From the NCBI RefSeq assembly GCF_001612635.1, contig NZ_BDAV01000026.1:1-50940 (forward strand): a DNA stretch of 50,940 nucleotides. Reading direction: 5' to 3'. Made by a program: the position numbers and the translations under genes. Source of the DNA: Nocardia africana NBRC 100379. GTDB taxonomy: Bacteria > Actinomycetota > Actinomycetes > Mycobacteriales > Mycobacteriaceae. The notes below the pieces were generated by a model. It saw nothing but the letters and a program-made list of their open reading frames with translations. It did not search any database and was not told where the DNA came from. Of this stretch, positions 32,659 through 41,370 are shown in pieces (positions within the stretch are counted from its first letter, which is position 1; the number at the start of each line of letters is the position of its first letter).

Positions 32659-33957
32659 ATGCAGCACCCATCCGCGGCACTTGCCGGCGCGCCGCCGACG
32701 CCGATCGAAGAGGTCGGGCCCCGAATCAGCTTGTTCTCAACGGAATTCGCGAACAATCCGCATGCGATCTACCAGCACATGCGCGACAACTATGGCGGCA
32801 GTTCGCTGATCCCGGTCCTGCTGGCGCCCGAGGTGCCCGCGACCCTGGTGATCGGCTGGCACACCGCCCGCAAAATCCTCGTCGACGACGAGCATTTCCC
32901 CGCAGACCCCCGTGCCTGGCAGGACAGTATGCCAGCGGGATGCCCGATCAGACCGATGACCCAGTGGCGTCCCAACGTGCTGCACGCGGACGGTGCCGTT
33001 CACACGCGCTTGCGTGCCGCGATCAACGACAGCCTCGCAGGCATCGATCACCACCGTCTGCGCGACCAGGTCGTGCGGACCGCGGAAGCGTTGATCGAAC
33101 GATTCTGCGGTGAGGGCCGGGCAGACGTCCTCACCGATTACGCGAACCCGCTGGTGTTCTCCGTACTCAACGCGCTGATCGGCTGCACGGCCGAGGCCGG
33201 CAGCCAGGTCGCGGACGCCATGGCGCGCATGTTCAACTCCACCACCGGCACCGAGACCGTCGAAGAGGACCTGGCTCACGCCCTGGGGCGGGTTGTCGCC
33301 AGCAAACGCATCCGCTCCGGAAACGACATCACCACGCGACTTCTCCGATTCCCCACCGAGCCCGGCGAACACACTCGGCTGTCCGACAACGAAGCCATCC
33401 ATCAGCTGGTGCTGCTCTTCGGCGCGGCTATTGAACCGACAGTCAATTTGCTGGCCAACACAGTGTTGCGCATGGTCACCGATGACCGGTTTCTTTCCAG
33501 CGCAAAGAGTTCCAGCGCAACGATCCCCGACGCGTTGGACGCGGAGTTGATCTGCAACCCGCCGATGGCCAACTTCGGCACCACCTATCCCAGGCGGCCG
33601 TGCGTCGTCGATCAACCCAACGGCCAGCGCATCTGGCTGCCGGCCAATCAGCCTGTCGTGATCAGCATCGCCGCCTGCAACAACGACCCACGGGTGAACA
33701 AGGGCGATCTGCGGGCGGCCGATTGGCACCTGGGATGGCTCACCGGCCGCCACGCCTGCCCTGCTGGGGCACGAGACGCGGCCAAGCTCATCGCCGGAAC
33801 AGGGATCGAAATGCTGCTCGACGCGGTGCCCGACCTCGTACCGACCAACCCGCACCCCGTATGGCGCCCCGGCCCCTTTCACCGGGCCCTGGCCGAATTC
33901 CCAGTCACATTCACCAAAACCACCCCTCTGCCCGCCCGCCTGCCCGCCGACAAATAA
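32659..33957 (+). CDS. Second cytochrome P450 (CYP157-like) without ExxR
   Basis: 432 residues. The haem loop GWLTGRHACPAGARD gives C367. The I-helix AAIEPTVNLLANTVL keeps an acid-threonine pair. The K-helix segment DAELICNPP lacks the ExxR arginine. PMTQWRPNVLHADGAVHTRL before the B-C region is shared with CYP157-type enzymes. AGGAGAGA is 8-9 bases before ATG 32659, and a TTG six bases earlier is less likely. It follows the first P450 by 14 bases, so both are co-translated; they look like a diverged tandem pair. Confidence 0.85.
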   Translation: MQHPSAALAGAPPTPIEEVGPRISLFSTEFANNPHAIYQHMRDNYGGSSLIPVLLAPEVPATLVIGWHTARKILVDDEHFPADPRAWQDSMPAGCPIRPMTQWRPNVLHADGAVHTRLRAAINDSLAGIDHHRLRDQVVRTAEALIERFCGEGRADVLTDYANPLVFSVLNALIGCTAEAGSQVADAMARMFNSTTGTETVEEDLAHALGRVVASKRIRSGNDITTRLLRFPTEPGEHTRLSDNEAIHQLVLLFGAAIEPTVNLLANTVLRMVTDDRFLSSAKSSSATIPDALDAELICNPPMANFGTTYPRRPCVVDQPNGQRIWLPANQPVVISIAACNNDPRVNKGDLRAADWHLGWLTGRHACPAGARDAAKLIAGTGIEMLLDAVPDLVPTNPHPVWRPGPFHRALAEFPVTFTKTTPLPARLPADK

Positions 33958-33967
33958 GGAGGCCACC

Positions 33968-34348
33968 ATGCCCGCCGTGCCAGGCCTGACGGCCTCCCTC
34001 GACCCCGACGGCATCGGGATGACACCCGAAGAGGTCAACCTCTACCTCGCGACGATCGAGCTGACCAGCGCACAAGCGCGGACGCTGTGCGACATCATCC
34101 CGCCGACCGACCAGATGGACTCTCGGTGGTGGTACGAGGCACCCACCCAGCTCGCCGACGCCATCCGCGCCCGGGCTGAGGAACCGCACCACGCCGAGCG
34201 ATGGGGAGCCGACCACGCCGAGTTGGCCGCGCTGTGCGAAAACCTCCCTCCCGCACACGCAGTCGCCCTTGTCGACGCCATAGTCCGCGCCCGAACCGCC
34301 CACGCCGACCTCGACGAGGCGCTGCGAGAAGTCCGCCTCCTCACCTGA
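33968..34348 (+). CDS. Hypothetical small helical protein (126 aa)
   Basis: A perfect AGGAGG precedes ATG 33968, 10 bases after the P450 stop. The sequence begins MPAVPGLTASLDPDGIG, then has a helical body (LTSAQARTLCDIIPPTDQMD, then CENLPPAHAVALVDAIVRA). No family recognised. The strong ribosome site and tight position make a functional partner of the P450/flavoprotein genes likely. Confidence 0.65.
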   Translation: MPAVPGLTASLDPDGIGMTPEEVNLYLATIELTSAQARTLCDIIPPTDQMDSRWWYEAPTQLADAIRARAEEPHHAERWGADHAELAALCENLPPAHAVALVDAIVRARTAHADLDEALREVRLLT

Positions 34349-34491
34349 CAAGCGCCGGCCGAGCCTTCGGCAACCGCCCACCCGCCCACGCCCGACCCCA
34401 CGCCAAAAGCCGTATCGCTCAGAGGAATTCGGCGACGCCATCGGCCACCCGTACCGAAGCTGTCGCACCGCACCACCGCAAAGGAAACGTC

Positions 34492-36375
34492 ATGACGACC
34501 ATCGATCCCGCAGTCACCGCCGACGAACCGTCCGATACAGCCGCCTCGGGCACACCCCTGGCGGCTGCCGCCTTGAACGTGGCATTGTTCGGTGCCGATC
34601 AGACGCGCCGTGCGATGGTGCGCGAGGCCGCGGCCGCGGTCGGCCACGTCCCCGAGCCAGGCATGACCTATATGCAGAAAGCGGAGCGCGGGCCGGGACA
34701 GCTGCAATCGGTGATGTCCGCGATCGGTGGATCCGCTGTCGCGATCGCTGCCGACCCCGAGCTGCGGGGTGTGCTCAGCGAGGAGATCGCGGTACTTGCC
34801 CCGCAGGGGCTGACGCCGTTGACTGGTCATCTGGACCTCGCGATCGGCGCGATCACCACGCTCGGCAACGGATCGCTCTACCAGCAGCAGATACTCGCCG
34901 ACCTCGATCGCGGCGCGGCCCTCGGCTTGGCCGGCATCACCGAGGTCGGGGGCACCAACGGCGCCAACTGCCGCACCCTCGCGATCTACGATCCCGCCAC
35001 CGAGGGCCTGTGGCTGCGCACCGTGGATATCCGCGCGTGCAAATTCAAACCCAACGGCAAATACCCAGGCCTGCCCACGGTCATGGTGGTCACCGCCCGT
35101 CTGATCGTCGACGGCCGCGACGAAGGGGTCCTGCCGATCCTGCTCCGCCTGCACGACGGCACCAACTTCACTCCGGGAGTCGACGCGCAGTTGCTGCCGG
35201 AAGGGATCTCGACCCTGCCCCACTACGCGTTCCGTTTCCGCGACTGCTGGGTTCCGAAAGATGCTCTGCTGGGCGGTGATTGGGCGCGCTTCACCCTTGA
35301 CGGACAGTTCGAATGCCGCGTGCCGGAGCGCGAAAGGTTCCACCGGGCGACCGCGAAACTGCAAGACGGCCGGCTGGATCTGGGCCGGGCCTCGCTGGCC
35401 GCGGCCCGGGCCGCAGTGGCGGGGCTGCACACCTTCGCCGGGCAGCGAGGCGGGCACCAGTTCCATCCGCAGCAGCCTGGCCGCCGGATGGCCGACCGCG
35501 ACCCGGTGCGAACCGATCTGGTTACCGCCGTCACCGACCTCTACACGGCGACGATCCTCGTCCGCTACCTCGGGGACATGCGCGCAGACGCCCAGGGGAG
35601 TGATCCCGAGATGACGGTGTGGGCGATGCTGGCGAAAGTCTCGTTCACCACCCTCGCTCACCAGCACCTGCTGATGTGCCGGCTCAACACCGGTGCCCAC
35701 GGCGCGACGATCGTCAGCCGCCTCGCCGAATGGCACGACAACACCTTGGCCGCGATGATCGCCGAAGGCGTCATCCAGGCCATGCAGGTCAAAGCCGGTC
35801 ATTCGCTGCTGCGGACCGGTCAGCTGGACCTGCCGGGCACCCCGGCCCAGCTTCCCGAACTCGTCCAGGCACTCGCCGAGCGTGAGCGAGTGATCGCCGA
35901 AGCTATCAGCCTCGGCGACACCATGACCGCGGGACCTGTCCTGGGCCCCGACTCGGCCGCCATCGAGCTCACCGAGGCGGCCATCGAACGAGCGCTGGCC
36001 ACCGCGCCACTGATCGCGGCCGCTGAAACCACTGACTCCGACACCCGGAATGTGCTCGCCACGATCGCTGCCGCCTACGCCGGCGGACGCGTCTACGCGC
36101 GACACGGATGGTTCAGCGCCCACCAGCATCGACTACACACAGCTGTCCCGGCCGCTGGCGCGCTCGCCCTCGAGCTGGCCGAGAATCGGCACGTCCTCGC
36201 GCAGCGGCTGCCGGATCTGGTGGACGCCTTCGCCGTTCCCGACCTTCCAGGATCCCCACTGTCGGGCTCGGACTACACCACCCCCTTGCGCGCGCTCACC
36301 GGATGGGCCGACGACAGCTTCATCCCCGCCGGCGCCCCGCTGCCGGAAAGCCGGCCGGCCCAAGCGACCGACTGA
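34492..36375 (+). CDS. Acyl-CoA dehydrogenase/oxidase-like flavoprotein
   Basis: 627 residues, near the size of acyl-CoA oxidases. FAD-site features GLAGITEVGGTNGANCRTLA and LWLRTVDIRACKFKPNGKYP resemble the FxxTExGHGSN and KxWIG segments of the family; GVLPILLRLHDG matches the strand before the linker. The second half is helical with LHTFAGQRGGHQF. Uses FAD to dehydrogenate an acyl thioester or a related substrate; the catalytic glutamate could not be placed with confidence. AAAGGAAAC precedes ATG 34492. The longer open frame begins inside the preceding gene and was discarded. Confidence 0.8.
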   Translation: MTTIDPAVTADEPSDTAASGTPLAAAALNVALFGADQTRRAMVREAAAAVGHVPEPGMTYMQKAERGPGQLQSVMSAIGGSAVAIAADPELRGVLSEEIAVLAPQGLTPLTGHLDLAIGAITTLGNGSLYQQQILADLDRGAALGLAGITEVGGTNGANCRTLAIYDPATEGLWLRTVDIRACKFKPNGKYPGLPTVMVVTARLIVDGRDEGVLPILLRLHDGTNFTPGVDAQLLPEGISTLPHYAFRFRDCWVPKDALLGGDWARFTLDGQFECRVPERERFHRATAKLQDGRLDLGRASLAAARAAVAGLHTFAGQRGGHQFHPQQPGRRMADRDPVRTDLVTAVTDLYTATILVRYLGDMRADAQGSDPEMTVWAMLAKVSFTTLAHQHLLMCRLNTGAHGATIVSRLAEWHDNTLAAMIAEGVIQAMQVKAGHSLLRTGQLDLPGTPAQLPELVQALAERERVIAEAISLGDTMTAGPVLGPDSAAIELTEAAIERALATAPLIAAAETTDSDTRNVLATIAAAYAGGRVYARHGWFSAHQHRLHTAVPAAGALALELAENRHVLAQRLPDLVDAFAVPDLPGSPLSGSDYTTPLRALTGWADDSFIPAGAPLPESRPAQATD

Positions 36376-36390
36376 CACCAGGAGATCCCG

Positions 36391-37395
36391 TTGATTCACA
36401 GTTTCTCGCCGGCGTCGACGACGCGCCGTCGGCTGCCCGTGTGCATCTGCACCGACGCCGGCTACGACCCCGACGATCTGCTGGCGCTGGTGATCGCCGC
36501 TATCGCGTTGCCTCTGCGGCTCGTCGTGACCAGCGATGAGTTCGGCGGCGGGCAGCGGGCACGTTTGGTGCGGTATCTGCTCAATCGCTGTGGGCGGACC
36601 AGTGTCGTGGTCGTCGCGGGCCAAGAAATCGAGGGTGCTGAAGCCCGATGGGTGTGTGACGGGCTGGTGCCCGCCGATTTCCCGCCGCCGTCTCTGCCGA
36701 TCACCGGCTCGATCATCGACGCTGTCAGAGCGGTGCTGGGTGACAGCGGCCGTGCGGCCTGGATAGGGCAGGGCCCCCTGACTAACCTGGCCCACTTGTA
36801 CAGGGCCGCACCGGAACTGGCGCAGCGGCTGGTTATCACGCTGATGGGCGGCGGGCTGGCCGAGCGCTACCGCGATTCGTCCCGCGCCAGTCACAACCCT
36901 CGACTGGACCCGGCGAGCGCACGGGCGATCTGGTCGGCACCCGACCTGATCATGTCGCTGGTGACTTCGGATGTCACCTTCACTCCCGAGGCGGAGATTA
37001 CCCGCGTCAGCGAGGTGTACCAGCTGCTCGCGGCTGACAACGCGCCGCCGTGGGCGCGACTGGTGGCCGCTGGATACGACCGATGGTTCGCTAAATGGAC
37101 AGGATCGAAAGCAGCCGACCCACTGGCGCTCACCGTCGCAGCCGGGCTGCCGTGCGTTCAGTTTGATTGGGCACGGGTCGCCATCGAGCACGATGCGCGA
37201 ATGCGGCTGGCCCCCAAGGGCATCAAGTTGCGGATGTCCACCGGCGCGAACTACCAGAGTTTCCATGCCTGGGTGACGAGGATCGTGCGGCACGCCCTGG
37301 ACTTCGGGATCGGCCTTGAGCCCTCGTTGAGCGGCCGCGTCTCGAGCACAACCGGCCCGACGATGGCCGCAGCCCCCTTGCTGGCCCGGTCATGA
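36391..37395 (+). CDS. Nucleoside hydrolase-like protein (IUNH fold)
   Basis: 334 residues. The calcium-binding motif at the N-terminus reads TDAGYDPDDLLALVIA, like the TDxGNDPDD of IUNH-related proteins, followed by AWIGQGPLTNLAHL and LMGGGL (the GGxxxxxGN-region equivalent). IUNH enzymes cleave the N-glycosidic bond of nucleosides. TTG 36391 has AGGAGA at 7 bases; no better ATG/GTG exists. It follows the flavoprotein gene by 15 bases, so nucleoside or ribosyl chemistry may belong to this pathway. Confidence 0.75.
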   Translation: MIHSFSPASTTRRRLPVCICTDAGYDPDDLLALVIAAIALPLRLVVTSDEFGGGQRARLVRYLLNRCGRTSVVVVAGQEIEGAEARWVCDGLVPADFPPPSLPITGSIIDAVRAVLGDSGRAAWIGQGPLTNLAHLYRAAPELAQRLVITLMGGGLAERYRDSSRASHNPRLDPASARAIWSAPDLIMSLVTSDVTFTPEAEITRVSEVYQLLAADNAPPWARLVAAGYDRWFAKWTGSKAADPLALTVAAGLPCVQFDWARVAIEHDARMRLAPKGIKLRMSTGANYQSFHAWVTRIVRHALDFGIGLEPSLSGRVSSTTGPTMAAAPLLARS

Positions 37396-37441
37396 CACGA
37401 CCAGTCAAGCAAACCACCCGAACGACCGCAGGAGCCAGCGG

Positions 37442-37762
37442 ATGCAACCTCGAGGCCGGGGCCGCGCTCAGCAACAAATTCTGCAGTTGATGACAGACGG
37501 CAATCCCCGCAGCTGCGGGCAAATCAACACCGAGCCACAGCTGCAGCGGATCCGCAGCGTGCGGAGCGCGGTATGTGGTCTGCGCGAGCAGAAGTGGCTG
37601 TGCGACATCGGCGAACGCGATCACCACGGCGGACACCTGTGGCTCATCACCATTGCCGGCCAAGCAGCCGCCCCCGGACACGCAAATCCTCGGCACCAGA
37701 AACCTCGCCGACCTAACCGGCCACACGTCGGTGAACTCATCGCCGCACGAAATCACAAGTAG
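37442..37762 (+). CDS. Small winged-helix-like protein (106 aa)
   Basis: AGGAG is 8 bases before ATG 37442. Residues about 8-70 (QQQILQLMTDGNPRSCGQI, then VRSAVCGLREQKWLCDIGER) look like a small winged helix-turn-helix; the C-terminus is basic (RHQKPRRPNRPH). Probably DNA-binding; could regulate the operon or the exported-protein gene 8 bases downstream. Not matched to a named family. Confidence 0.55.
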   Translation: MQPRGRGRAQQQILQLMTDGNPRSCGQINTEPQLQRIRSVRSAVCGLREQKWLCDIGERDHHGGHLWLITIAGQAAAPGHANPRHQKPRRPNRPHVGELIAARNHK

Positions 37763-37770
37763 GAGAACAG

Positions 37771-38307
37771 ATGAAGAACAACACAGTCACCGCAGCGATA
37801 CTCGCCTCCGCCGCCATCGCCGCAGCCCCGGGCACCGCACACGCCGCACCGGTCCCCGCCCATACCGCATCGACCGATTTGACCGATCACGGCGTCGGCT
37901 ACACCGTCACCGGCGCGGACGGCCATAGCGCGGTCGTGCGCGCGACCAACAGCCGCTTCGCTGCGCGCCCCGATGCACGTTCGGTTGCGGTGATCGATGC
38001 CGCGGACGCCACCGTCACCACCATCCCTCTCGGCTTGCGCACCACCGAATCCGGTCTGGTTCCTGCGCCGGCCTCGATCAGTGATGACAGGCGGACACTG
38101 ACCCTCGCACCGGCGTCGGCCGCGGCGCACCCGGTCGACGACGCCTCTGACACCATCGCCCGCAAACAGCACAACGCCGGCGTCGGCGCACTAATCGGCG
38201 GCGGCATCGGCGCCGTGCTCGGGTTCTTCCTCGGCGGCGTCGGCGCACTGGTCACGGTCCCGATCGGCGCCGGCATCGGTGCGCTCATCGGATATGCCAC
38301 CCCGTGA
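37771..38307 (+). CDS. Exported protein with C-terminal glycine zipper
   Basis: 178 residues. The signal peptide is clear: KNNTVTAAILASAAIAAAPG with cleavage likely after AHA (residue 25). The middle is a small soluble region (VGYTVTGADGHSAVVRATN). The end is a glycine-zipper segment (GVGALIGGGIGAVLGFFLGG, then PIGAGIGALIGYATP) likely to associate with membranes. AGGAG lies 7 bases upstream. Similar glycine-zipper secreted proteins are common in Nocardia; the role is unknown. Confidence 0.75.
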   Translation: MKNNTVTAAILASAAIAAAPGTAHAAPVPAHTASTDLTDHGVGYTVTGADGHSAVVRATNSRFAARPDARSVAVIDAADATVTTIPLGLRTTESGLVPAPASISDDRRTLTLAPASAAAHPVDDASDTIARKQHNAGVGALIGGGIGAVLGFFLGGVGALVTVPIGAGIGALIGYATP

Positions 38308-38398
38308 AAGCGGAGACGGACCCGCGGTGGCCACGTCACCATTAGTTGATCTCCAGCCCCTTCCGACCGAACTCACCAGATAGAAGGATGCACACGCC

Positions 38399-38893
38399 AT
38401 GGGACTGGCTGACGAATTGGGCTTGGACGATACGACACCCATCCAGCGATACCAACAGCAGCTCAGGGAGCCGGACGCCCTCCCGGCCGCACAGGCAGCA
38501 GAAGCTAAGCGCAACCTGCTGCTCCCCGCAGCACACGTCGGGGACAGCCAACACATCAGAAAGGCTCACATCGGATATCTGAAGGCGATCGGAGACCCGC
38601 AATGGCGCCAGCGCCTCGACGATCTCACCCGCTATGACTCTCCGCCGATACACGGCCGACTACGACATCGCCTCATGGGGCCGTGGCGCGAGCCGATCAC
38701 ACCACTTGCGCAGTACCTCAACGCAGTGAAGCTGCAACGAGAGCGAACGGAAATCGACAGCCAACCAGCTCCGCAACCACGGCGCTCCGCCACCGGAACC
38801 CTCCGATGGGGAACAGATTTGCAGCGCCTACCGCCGATTCCGCGAACTGGTCGAACGCGAAGCCGGACGGTCAGACTGAATCAGCATGCCTGA
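38399..38893 (+). CDS. Hypothetical protein (164 aa)
   Basis: Starts MGLADELGLDDTTPIQRYQQ. Mostly hydrophilic and helical, with a Pro/Arg-rich tail (PRTGRTRSRTVRLNQHA). No domain found. Its stop overlaps the next gene's ATG by eight bases, so the two are coupled. A possible conjugation-accessory gene because of its neighbours, but only by position. Confidence 0.55.
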   Translation: MGLADELGLDDTTPIQRYQQQLREPDALPAAQAAEAKRNLLLPAAHVGDSQHIRKAHIGYLKAIGDPQWRQRLDDLTRYDSPPIHGRLRHRLMGPWREPITPLAQYLNAVKLQRERTEIDSQPAPQPRRSATGTLRWGTDLQRLPPIPRTGRTRSRTVRLNQHA

Positions 38894-39767
38894 CAACCCC
38901 TTCGACACCGGTCTGCCGATGGTGCCCACACCGCGGCGCACACCACCACAACGACGCATCCGCCGCCCGCAGCCGCAACCGGCCACGGATCCCAGCTGTC
39001 CCGAGGGCAACCGCGAAGGCAGCTGGAATCAGTGGCTCGACGGACAGCCGCCCAGCGCACCGCAGTACCGACCCAGCGTAGTGATCCAGCGCAACTCACT
39101 GTGGAGCAAGGACACCGACGACGGACCAGCCACGCCGCGCATCGTCGACCGGACCGGGAGCAACCCCGGGCAAGGACTGCGCCGACGACCGAAAAGACAG
39201 CGAGACAGCCGCCTCGCTGGTCGACTCGCCGGCATGGCAATCATCGTCGCTGTGACGGCCGTCGTCGTGGTCGTGATCCTGACCACGATCCATGCAGGTC
39301 ACCGGCACACACGCATGTCCACTCCGCCAGCCAGCTCGACACCGGCGGCCCCAGGCGTGGACCCGCACGCCACCGAGGGATGCAGGCAGTCCGCCGCCGG
39401 TTTGTCGGTGTCGGGCACCGGATCAGGCGACACCCGCACCGGGCCCGGCGTGGTTCTGGCGTTCAACCGGGCCTATTACGTCGCTCGGTCCGGCATCGAC
39501 GCGGCGGCGTTTCTCGCGCCCGATGCTGAGGGAGTCGATCGCGATGGCAGCCGGTACCCGCTGACGACCGACTTCGTCCAGGCCGGGATCAACAAGACCC
39601 CGGCCGACACCCGGTACTGCGTGAGTATTGAGCCCGACTCGGCCGACCGCTGGCAGGTGGAGATCACCGAGCAGGTCGGCTACGAAATCACCGCCATCAC
39701 ACACGAACTCGTCACAACCACCACCCAAGACGGCCGGACCCTGATCTGCATGATCGTCCAGCCGTAG
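38886..39767 (+). CDS. Single-pass membrane protein with extracytoplasmic domain
   Basis: 293 residues. An N-terminal Pro/Arg-rich cytoplasmic region (RRTPPQRRIRRPQPQ) leads to one membrane helix at about residues 115-136 (AGMAIIVAVTAVVVVVILTT), preceded by basic residues, so the N-terminus is inside. The outer part (155-293) includes GPGVVLAFNRAYYVARSG and a compact C-terminal domain. The layout resembles small VirB8-like or NTF2-like accessory proteins of actinobacterial conjugation systems, but this is structural resemblance only. Confidence 0.7.
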   Translation: MPDNPFDTGLPMVPTPRRTPPQRRIRRPQPQPATDPSCPEGNREGSWNQWLDGQPPSAPQYRPSVVIQRNSLWSKDTDDGPATPRIVDRTGSNPGQGLRRRPKRQRDSRLAGRLAGMAIIVAVTAVVVVVILTTIHAGHRHTRMSTPPASSTPAAPGVDPHATEGCRQSAAGLSVSGTGSGDTRTGPGVVLAFNRAYYVARSGIDAAAFLAPDAEGVDRDGSRYPLTTDFVQAGINKTPADTRYCVSIEPDSADRWQVEITEQVGYEITAITHELVTTTTQDGRTLICMIVQP

Positions 39768-39790
39768 CCAACAGCCGAGAAGGAAATGCA

Positions 39791-39964
39791 ATGCAGCACA
39801 GCAGGATACGCAAACCGCTCTCCGCGCCAATACAGGACCGCTTCGACCGGGTGCGCGGACTGTCCGGTGGGAGCCGGTCTGCTCCGGGTGCCGGGTCATG
39901 CGGCGGATCGACCAACAGCATCGGTGGACCGGGAGCAGCGATGAGTGGGTGGGACATCAGGTGA
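39791..39964 (+). CDS. Possible small protein (57 aa)
   Basis: AAGGA is about 7 bases before ATG 39791. The sequence starts MQHSRIRKPLSAPIQDRF and ends in a glycine/serine-rich stretch. The TGA overlaps GTG 39961 of the next gene. Coupling is the main support; composition is otherwise undistinguished. Confidence 0.3.
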   Translation: MQHSRIRKPLSAPIQDRFDRVRGLSGGSRSAPGAGSCGGSTNSIGGPGAAMSGWDIR

Positions 39965-40221
39965 TCGCACGGCGTGAGCTGCTCCGCAACAACAGCCCGG
40001 TCATCGTCTCGATCGGTCTGCCCTACGAACAGGGCCGGCACTGGCACGCTCCCTTCCGTATCGACGGCGCAGCCGACGAGCCTGTCCTTCATGCAGCGAG
40101 CGGACGGGACTCGGTGGAAGCCATCCAATCCGCAGTGAAAATGATTGGGGCTACGGTGAATTCGTGGAACTCCGACGGAGCAATCACATGGCATGACGAA
40201 CATGACCTGGGCTTCCTGTGA
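39961..40221 (+). CDS. DUF6968-like small protein
   Basis: 86 residues from GTG 39961 (MIARRELLRNNSPVIVSIG, then HWHAPFRIDG, then ASGRDSVEAIQSAVKMIGAT). This fits the pattern of the DUF6968 family of short proteins with unknown role. The frame is open to ATG 39898, but that start has no ribosome site and overlaps the preceding ORF, so the GTG is preferred. Confidence in the family name is moderate. Confidence 0.5.
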   Translation: MIARRELLRNNSPVIVSIGLPYEQGRHWHAPFRIDGAADEPVLHAASGRDSVEAIQSAVKMIGATVNSWNSDGAITWHDEHDLGFL

Positions 40222-40428
40222 AGCACCGGGGTGAACGATTGTGGCCAACCCGTTCACCACCCTGCACGGTCGCCGGACTCCGCGATCGGGTTCGGTGCCC
40301 GGATTCTCGTGGTCGACGACCTACCGGTGAACTGCCGGGCGCGCAGTGTCGGCATGCGGGTCGCACGTTTCAGCGCGGGGTCGTCGTTGTCGTCCATCGT
40401 CTGTGAACACCCGATCCAGGGGGAAATC

Positions 40429-40998
40429 TTGTTTGTTTGGCTGAACGGCGGTTTCGGCGCCGGTAAGACATCTATCGCGAAAGAGCTGGTTGCGGCCGAT
40501 CCGCAGCACTGGCGGCTGTTCGATCCGGAGTTCGTTGGATTCATGCTGAGGGCACAGTTCCCCGATGTGGAGGTCGACGACTTTCAGGACCTGCCGTCGT
40601 GGCGGCGGTTGGTCCCGTTCGTCGCAGACGATATCGCCACCGAGACCGGGCAGAACCTGGTGATCGTGCAGACGGTACTGAACCATAGGTACTGGACCGA
40701 GATCGCCAACGGCATCGCGGAACTGGAGTATTCGCTGCGTCACGTGCTGGTCGATGTCAGCCCGAAAACGCTACGGCAGCGCATCAGCGAAGACGAGGTG
40801 TTGTACCGGGCGGCCAGTTGGCGGCTACAACAGGTACCCACCTACATCAACGCCCGCAGCGATTGGCTCGCGGATACGGCCGATCTCGTGATCGACGCCA
40901 ATTCTCTAAGCCCGCGGCGTGCCGCTGGTGAGATCATTGAAGCCATCGAGCGGTGGACTGAAGGCGACACCCCGGAAGTCTGGGAGCACCGTCCGTAG
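40429..40998 (+). CDS. TmrB-like P-loop ATP-binding protein
   Basis: 189 residues. VWLNGGFGAGKTSIAKEL is a P-loop close to that of Bacillus TmrB (tunicamycin resistance), followed by the matching LFDPEFVGFMLRAQFPDVEV and DDFQDLPSWRRLVPFV blocks. TmrB is a membrane-associated ATP-binding protein that gives resistance to tunicamycin; many actinobacterial relatives are uncharacterised kinase-like proteins. TTG 40429 is chosen because AGGGGGAAA precedes it and the P-loop begins at once, as in TmrB. The upstream frame contains no domain. Confidence 0.7.
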   Translation: MFVWLNGGFGAGKTSIAKELVAADPQHWRLFDPEFVGFMLRAQFPDVEVDDFQDLPSWRRLVPFVADDIATETGQNLVIVQTVLNHRYWTEIANGIAELEYSLRHVLVDVSPKTLRQRISEDEVLYRAASWRLQQVPTYINARSDWLADTADLVIDANSLSPRRAAGEIIEAIERWTEGDTPEVWEHRP

Positions 40999-41370
40999 TG
41001 GCCGACGGTTACTGCAGGTTGCCTGCTTGTGTTGTAACGGCAAATTCAGCGGCGCTTATGGTCGGTGCAGGACAGCGCAGAAGGGTCACGGCCTTGTCGG
41101 GCCCCTGAAAGTCTGTACCCCGCCGGTTAAATCGCGGGCATTGGCAGCGTCTTGCGTGGAACACGGTTCAAGACAGGGAATATCCGCTCGCGCAGCTGCA
41201 GGTGCGGAGCGGGTATCCCTCGTATCGAACCGCAACCTCAAGCCAGATTATGCCGATCCCCGCCATGATCTTAAACCAATCCAGCTCCCGATTCACCACG
41301 ATCACATGACGCGTCCCGACCCCGGCAGTGACGCGACGCGCGTAGCAGGATCAACCAGGAAGGTGGTGTT
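40999..41370. other. Intergenic interval, nothing recognised
   Basis: 372 bases. An open frame on the plus strand runs through to 41374 but is basic, cysteine-rich and without motif or ribosome site, so I do not count it as a gene. A promoter for the NUDIX gene is likely near 41300 but could not be pinpointed. Confidence 0.4.

Noticed and set aside
40231..40428. Upstream extension of the TmrB-like gene containing ARILVVDDLPVN, like a response-regulator start
   Set aside because: Only one short strand matches, no receiver domain follows, and the TTG at 40429 has its own ribosome site.
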